DNA of 32,735 bases from Pseudomonadota bacterium. Its GTDB lineage: Bacteria; Pseudomonadota; Alphaproteobacteria; Rhizobiales; Hyphomicrobiaceae. Below are positions 30,158-32,735 of the stretch, piece by piece (positions within the stretch are counted from its first letter, which is position 1; every line of letters starts with the position of its first letter). The DNA is taken from positions 1 to 32,735 of the forward strand of contig JAEXXM010000049.1 in the NCBI GenBank assembly GCA_023405815.1, in the 5' to 3' direction. Both the position numbers and the translations under genes were made by a program. The notes beneath the pieces were generated by a model, which worked only from the letters and a program-made list of their open reading frames with translations, searched no databases and was not told the origin of the DNA.

Positions 30158-30754
30158 TTAGCGCGGCGGGGGTGGGGCGCCTTCGGCGGGAGCGGGGGGC
30201 GGTCCCACCGGCACGGGGCTCACCTGCTCGCGCTCCTTCTTGAGATCGGCGAGCGCCTGATTGAGCTTCTTCTGCGTCGCTGCGAGTTGGGCCTTAAGGG
30301 CGGCGACATCCTTCTCGGCGGCGTCCTTGGCGGCCTTGGCGCTCGCCTCGGCGGCATCGCGTGCACGCTCGAGGTCGGCGCGTCCGCGCTCGAGATCCGT
30401 TGCGCGCTGCTGCAGGTCGCTCACCTGCTTTTGCAGGTCGGCGATCTGTGCGGATGCGGATTCGGTGTTGGCGCGCGACTGCTTCAAGGCGTTGTCGACC
30501 TCCTCGCGGGCGCGGTTCGCCTGTTCCACCTGGCGCGTCAGGTCGGTGATGTTAGCCTTGAGACGGTCGCGCTGCTGGGCGAGGTCGGCGCGGATGTGCT
30601 CGCCTTCCAGATAAAGCTGACGCGAGGACAGCGCGGTATAGCCGGAGTACACGGTAACGGCACCGAGGCCCACCACGAGCGCCCAGACCCAGAGAGGCGC
30701 GGGTGCGCTGGGTCGCGGTTCGGGTGGCAGCATGGGCTCAAGCTCGGGTTCCAT
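30158..30754 (-). CDS. Single-pass membrane protein with long coiled coil
   Basis: A 198-residue protein. A Pro/Glu-rich N-terminus (MEPELEPMLPPEPRPSAPAP) precedes one helix (about 22-43, LWVWALVVGLGAVTVYSGYTAL). The rest is a coiled coil to about residue 175 with heptads such as ADLAQQRDRLKANITDLTRQVEQ and an Ala/Lys-rich stretch (EASAKAAKDAAEKDVAALKAQLA), ending in a Pro-rich tail. It resembles no enzyme and may be a scaffold or envelope spacer. A GGGAAGAG site precedes ATG 30754. It converges with the OmpA-like gene, next to the hairpin repeats, and lies downstream of the ABC exporter on the same strand, 99 bp away. Confidence 0.75.
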   Translation of the reverse strand: MEPELEPMLPPEPRPSAPAPLWVWALVVGLGAVTVYSGYTALSSRQLYLEGEHIRADLAQQRDRLKANITDLTRQVEQANRAREEVDNALKQSRANTESASAQIADLQKQVSDLQQRATDLERGRADLERARDAAEASAKAAKDAAEKDVAALKAQLAATQKKLNQALADLKKEREQVSPVPVGPPPAPAEGAPPPPR

Positions 30755-30853
30755 TGATTCTCTTCCCTCGTTTTTTAGCCGGCGCTGCTTCAAGGCCGCG
30801 CCGCTCTCCCCTTGGCGAATTTCTCGCGCCGCTAAAAATGATGCGAATTTGGG

Positions 30854-32680
30854 CTATTCAGCGGCCTCGGCGGCGAACTGCATCTCGGCGAGGCGGGCAT
30901 AGAGCCCGCCTTTGGCGACCAGCTCGGCGTGGGTGCCCTGCTCGACGATGCGGCCATTGTCCATGACGAGGATGCGCTTTGCCTTCTGAACCGTGGCGAG
31001 GCGATGGGCGATGACCAGTGTCGTACGCCCAACCATCAACCGTTCGAGGGCACGCTGCACCAGCGCCTCGCTCTCGGCGTCGAGGGCACTCGTCGCCTCG
31101 TCGAGCAGCAGGATGGGCGCGTCCTTGAGGATGGCACGGGCAATGGCGATGCGTTGACGCTGGCCACCCGACAGCGTGATGCCGCGCTCGCCGACGCGGG
31201 TGTCGTAGCCGGCGGGAAGGGCGCGGATGAAATCGTCGGCCTGGGCAGCGACGGCCGCACTTCGGACGGCGTCAAGGTCCGCATCGGGGCTGCCGTAGCG
31301 GATGTTCTCGGCCACTGTGCCGGCGAACAAAGCCACGTCCTGCGGGACGAGCGCCATCCTCGCGCGAAGCGCGTCGAGCGAGACCTCGCGAACATCGAGG
31401 TCATCGACGAGAACCTCGCCCGACTGAGGATCGAAGAAGCGCAGTAGCAGGTTGAAGATGGTGCTCTTGCCGGCGCCGGACGGCCCGACGAGGGCGATGG
31501 TCTCCCCCGGTCGGGCACGGAAGGAGATGTCCTGCAGCGTCGGCAGCTTCGGACGACCGGGATAGGAAAAGCGCACGTCCTTGAACTCGATCTCGCCGCG
31601 CGGAGGCACCGGCATCGGCACGGGGTGCTCCGGCGACTTGATGTCGGGCGCGATGGCAAGCAGCTCGGCGAGGCGTTCGGCGGCGCCAGCAGACTGGCTC
31701 ACCTCACCCCAAATCTCGGAGACCTGGGCGAAGGAGGCGCCGGCAAAGACGGCATAGAGCACGAACTGGCTGAGGCGTCCGACGCTCAGGCTGCCGTCCA
31801 CCACGGCAGCGGCGCCGAACCAGAGGACGCCGGTGATCGAGGCGATGACGAGGAACATGGCAAGCGCGGTGAGCGCGGCTCTGGCGAGCATGCGCTCCTT
31901 TGCTGCGTCGAAGGAGACCTCTACTGCGGCTCGGTAGTTCCGCGCCGCGATCCGTTCATACGCAAAGGCCTGCATTGTGCGTGAAGCAGCCAGGTTCTCG
32001 GCCGCATAGGCCGACGCCTCGGCGAGCGTATCCTGCGCGCGGCGCGATAGGCGACGGACGAGGCGCCCGAATGCGATCAGCGGAACGATGGTCAGTGGGA
32101 TGGCGAGCAGCACCAGCAGAGAAAGATGCGCGCTGGTGACGAACATCATGACGAGTGCGCCGACGAGCATGATGAGACTGCGCAGCGCCTGCGAGAGCGA
32201 GGTGCTCGCCATCGCCTTTATCTGCGTCGTATCGGCAGTGAGGCGGCTCATGAGCTCGCCCGAATGCGTTCTCTCGAAGAACGAGGGGCCGAGATCGGCA
32301 ACGTGGCGGAATACGTCGGAGCGCAGATCGGCGACGACGCGCTCACCGAGCCAGTTGACGTAGTAGAAGCGCGCGGCACTGGCGAGGGAGAGCACGAGGC
32401 CGATGAAGATCAGCATCCCGAAATAGCGATCGATGAATACGCCGTCGTGGGTGCCGAAGCCGAGGTCGATCACCCGGCGCACCGCCATGGGAATGACGAG
32501 CATGGCGATGGCGGAGACGACAAGAGAGATGCCGGCGAGGGCGAGCCGCAACGGATGGCGGGCAAGGTAGGGCCACAACGACAGAAGCGGGCGCAGCGGC
32601 GGACGCTGCGGCTTCTCCTCGTCGTTCTCCCTGTACGCGGGGTTTTCCCCGTCTCTCTGGGTGGCGCTGGCGCGGGTCAA
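30854..32680 (-). CDS. MsbA-like ABC exporter (fused permease and ATPase)
   Basis: A half-transporter of at least 608 residues: a six-helix membrane domain (about 35-325) followed by an ATPase domain (about 365-600). The nucleotide-binding motifs are complete: Walker A GPSGAGKST, Q loop LVPQDVALF, signature LSGGQRQR, Walker B ILLLDEATSALD and the switch His in VIAHRLATV. It would act as a homodimer and export a lipid or other hydrophobic compound; the organisation is that of MsbA/LmrA-type exporters. The listed start is a TTG (32680). The frame stays open without an ATG to the window edge at 32735, so the true start may lie outside the window. Confidence 0.9.
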   Translation of the reverse strand: MTRASATQRDGENPAYRENDEEKPQRPPLRPLLSLWPYLARHPLRLALAGISLVVSAIAMLVIPMAVRRVIDLGFGTHDGVFIDRYFGMLIFIGLVLSLASAARFYYVNWLGERVVADLRSDVFRHVADLGPSFFERTHSGELMSRLTADTTQIKAMASTSLSQALRSLIMLVGALVMMFVTSAHLSLLVLLAIPLTIVPLIAFGRLVRRLSRRAQDTLAEASAYAAENLAASRTMQAFAYERIAARNYRAAVEVSFDAAKERMLARAALTALAMFLVIASITGVLWFGAAAVVDGSLSVGRLSQFVLYAVFAGASFAQVSEIWGEVSQSAGAAERLAELLAIAPDIKSPEHPVPMPVPPRGEIEFKDVRFSYPGRPKLPTLQDISFRARPGETIALVGPSGAGKSTIFNLLLRFFDPQSGEVLVDDLDVREVSLDALRARMALVPQDVALFAGTVAENIRYGSPDADLDAVRSAAVAAQADDFIRALPAGYDTRVGERGITLSGGQRQRIAIARAILKDAPILLLDEATSALDAESEALVQRALERLMVGRTTLVIAHRLATVQKAKRILVMDNGRIVEQGTHAELVAKGGLYARLAEMQFAAEAAE

Positions 32681-32735
32681 TTCGGTGCTCTTAGTTCGGC
32701 CGGGTGGCTGCCGGCGAAGGCGGAAAGACCATGCC

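Overview
The window reads as a high-GC chromosomal segment of an alphaproteobacterium, most likely of the order Hyphomicrobiales. That assignment is an inference from gene content: a MotA-like/OmpA-like pair next to a SuhB-type phosphatase, a Sel1-repeat protein and a ThiE-like protein, together with class I aldolase, HdeD and DUF1499 proteins. It rests on no database search. I see no phage, insertion sequence, CRISPR array or plasmid backbone. The accessory material is chiefly intergenic hairpin repeats and a small glycan/sulfate cluster.

Layout. 1-3000: the 3' end of pdxH, an SDR oxidoreductase, a DUF1499 membrane protein, and a metallo-beta-lactamase-fold hydrolase whose 3' end overlaps the DUF1499 gene tail to tail. 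2982-9890: a metal-efflux module. On the minus strand a periplasmic adaptor, an RND pump, a DUF3240 PII-like protein and a one-helix protein form an overlapping operon. On the plus strand a PhoP-like response regulator and a PhoQ-like sensor kinase diverge from it. The shared control region holds two copies of a tandem 11-bp-period operator arranged as a perfect 21-bp inverted repeat, and the regulator appears to start at ATT. 9990-10397: divergent tRNA-Pro(CGG) and tRNA-Gln(TTG), each with a well-spaced promoter.

10557-18924: a hairpin-rich leader and a tiny secreted protein, a WecA/MraY-type polyprenyl-phosphate sugar-phosphate transferase, a lipoprotein, and an APS kinase fused to a decayed CysN remnant that is paired with a GmhA-like SIS protein. 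Divergent from these is an operon of UDP-glucuronate 4-epimerase, SDR-type threonine dehydrogenase, a Kbl-like enzyme and a CYTH-like protein. The transferase, SIS protein, APS kinase and epimerase together suggest surface glycan synthesis, perhaps with sulfation. The dehydrogenase and Kbl-like enzyme would cleave threonine to glycine and acetyl-CoA.

18935-25000: a metallothionein-like protein, a 49-residue membrane peptide, a CHRD protein, class I fructose-bisphosphate aldolase, a GlcG/HbpS protein, a small periplasmic protein, HdeD, and an OmpA-family protein with a long Pro/Arg/Glu-rich linker. 25132-32735: a ThiE-like protein lacking the usual active-site motifs, a Sel1-repeat protein, an inositol-monophosphatase family enzyme, a MotA/ExbB-like and OmpA/MotB-like pair, a coiled-coil membrane protein, and an MsbA-like ABC exporter running to the window edge.

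The observations most worth following are the ATT start and mirror-image operator of the efflux regulator, the CysN-remnant/APS kinase fusion, two families of intergenic hairpin repeats with compensatory base changes, the atypical ThiE-like protein and the CYTH-like protein. No clearly new multi-gene defence or mobile system is visible.
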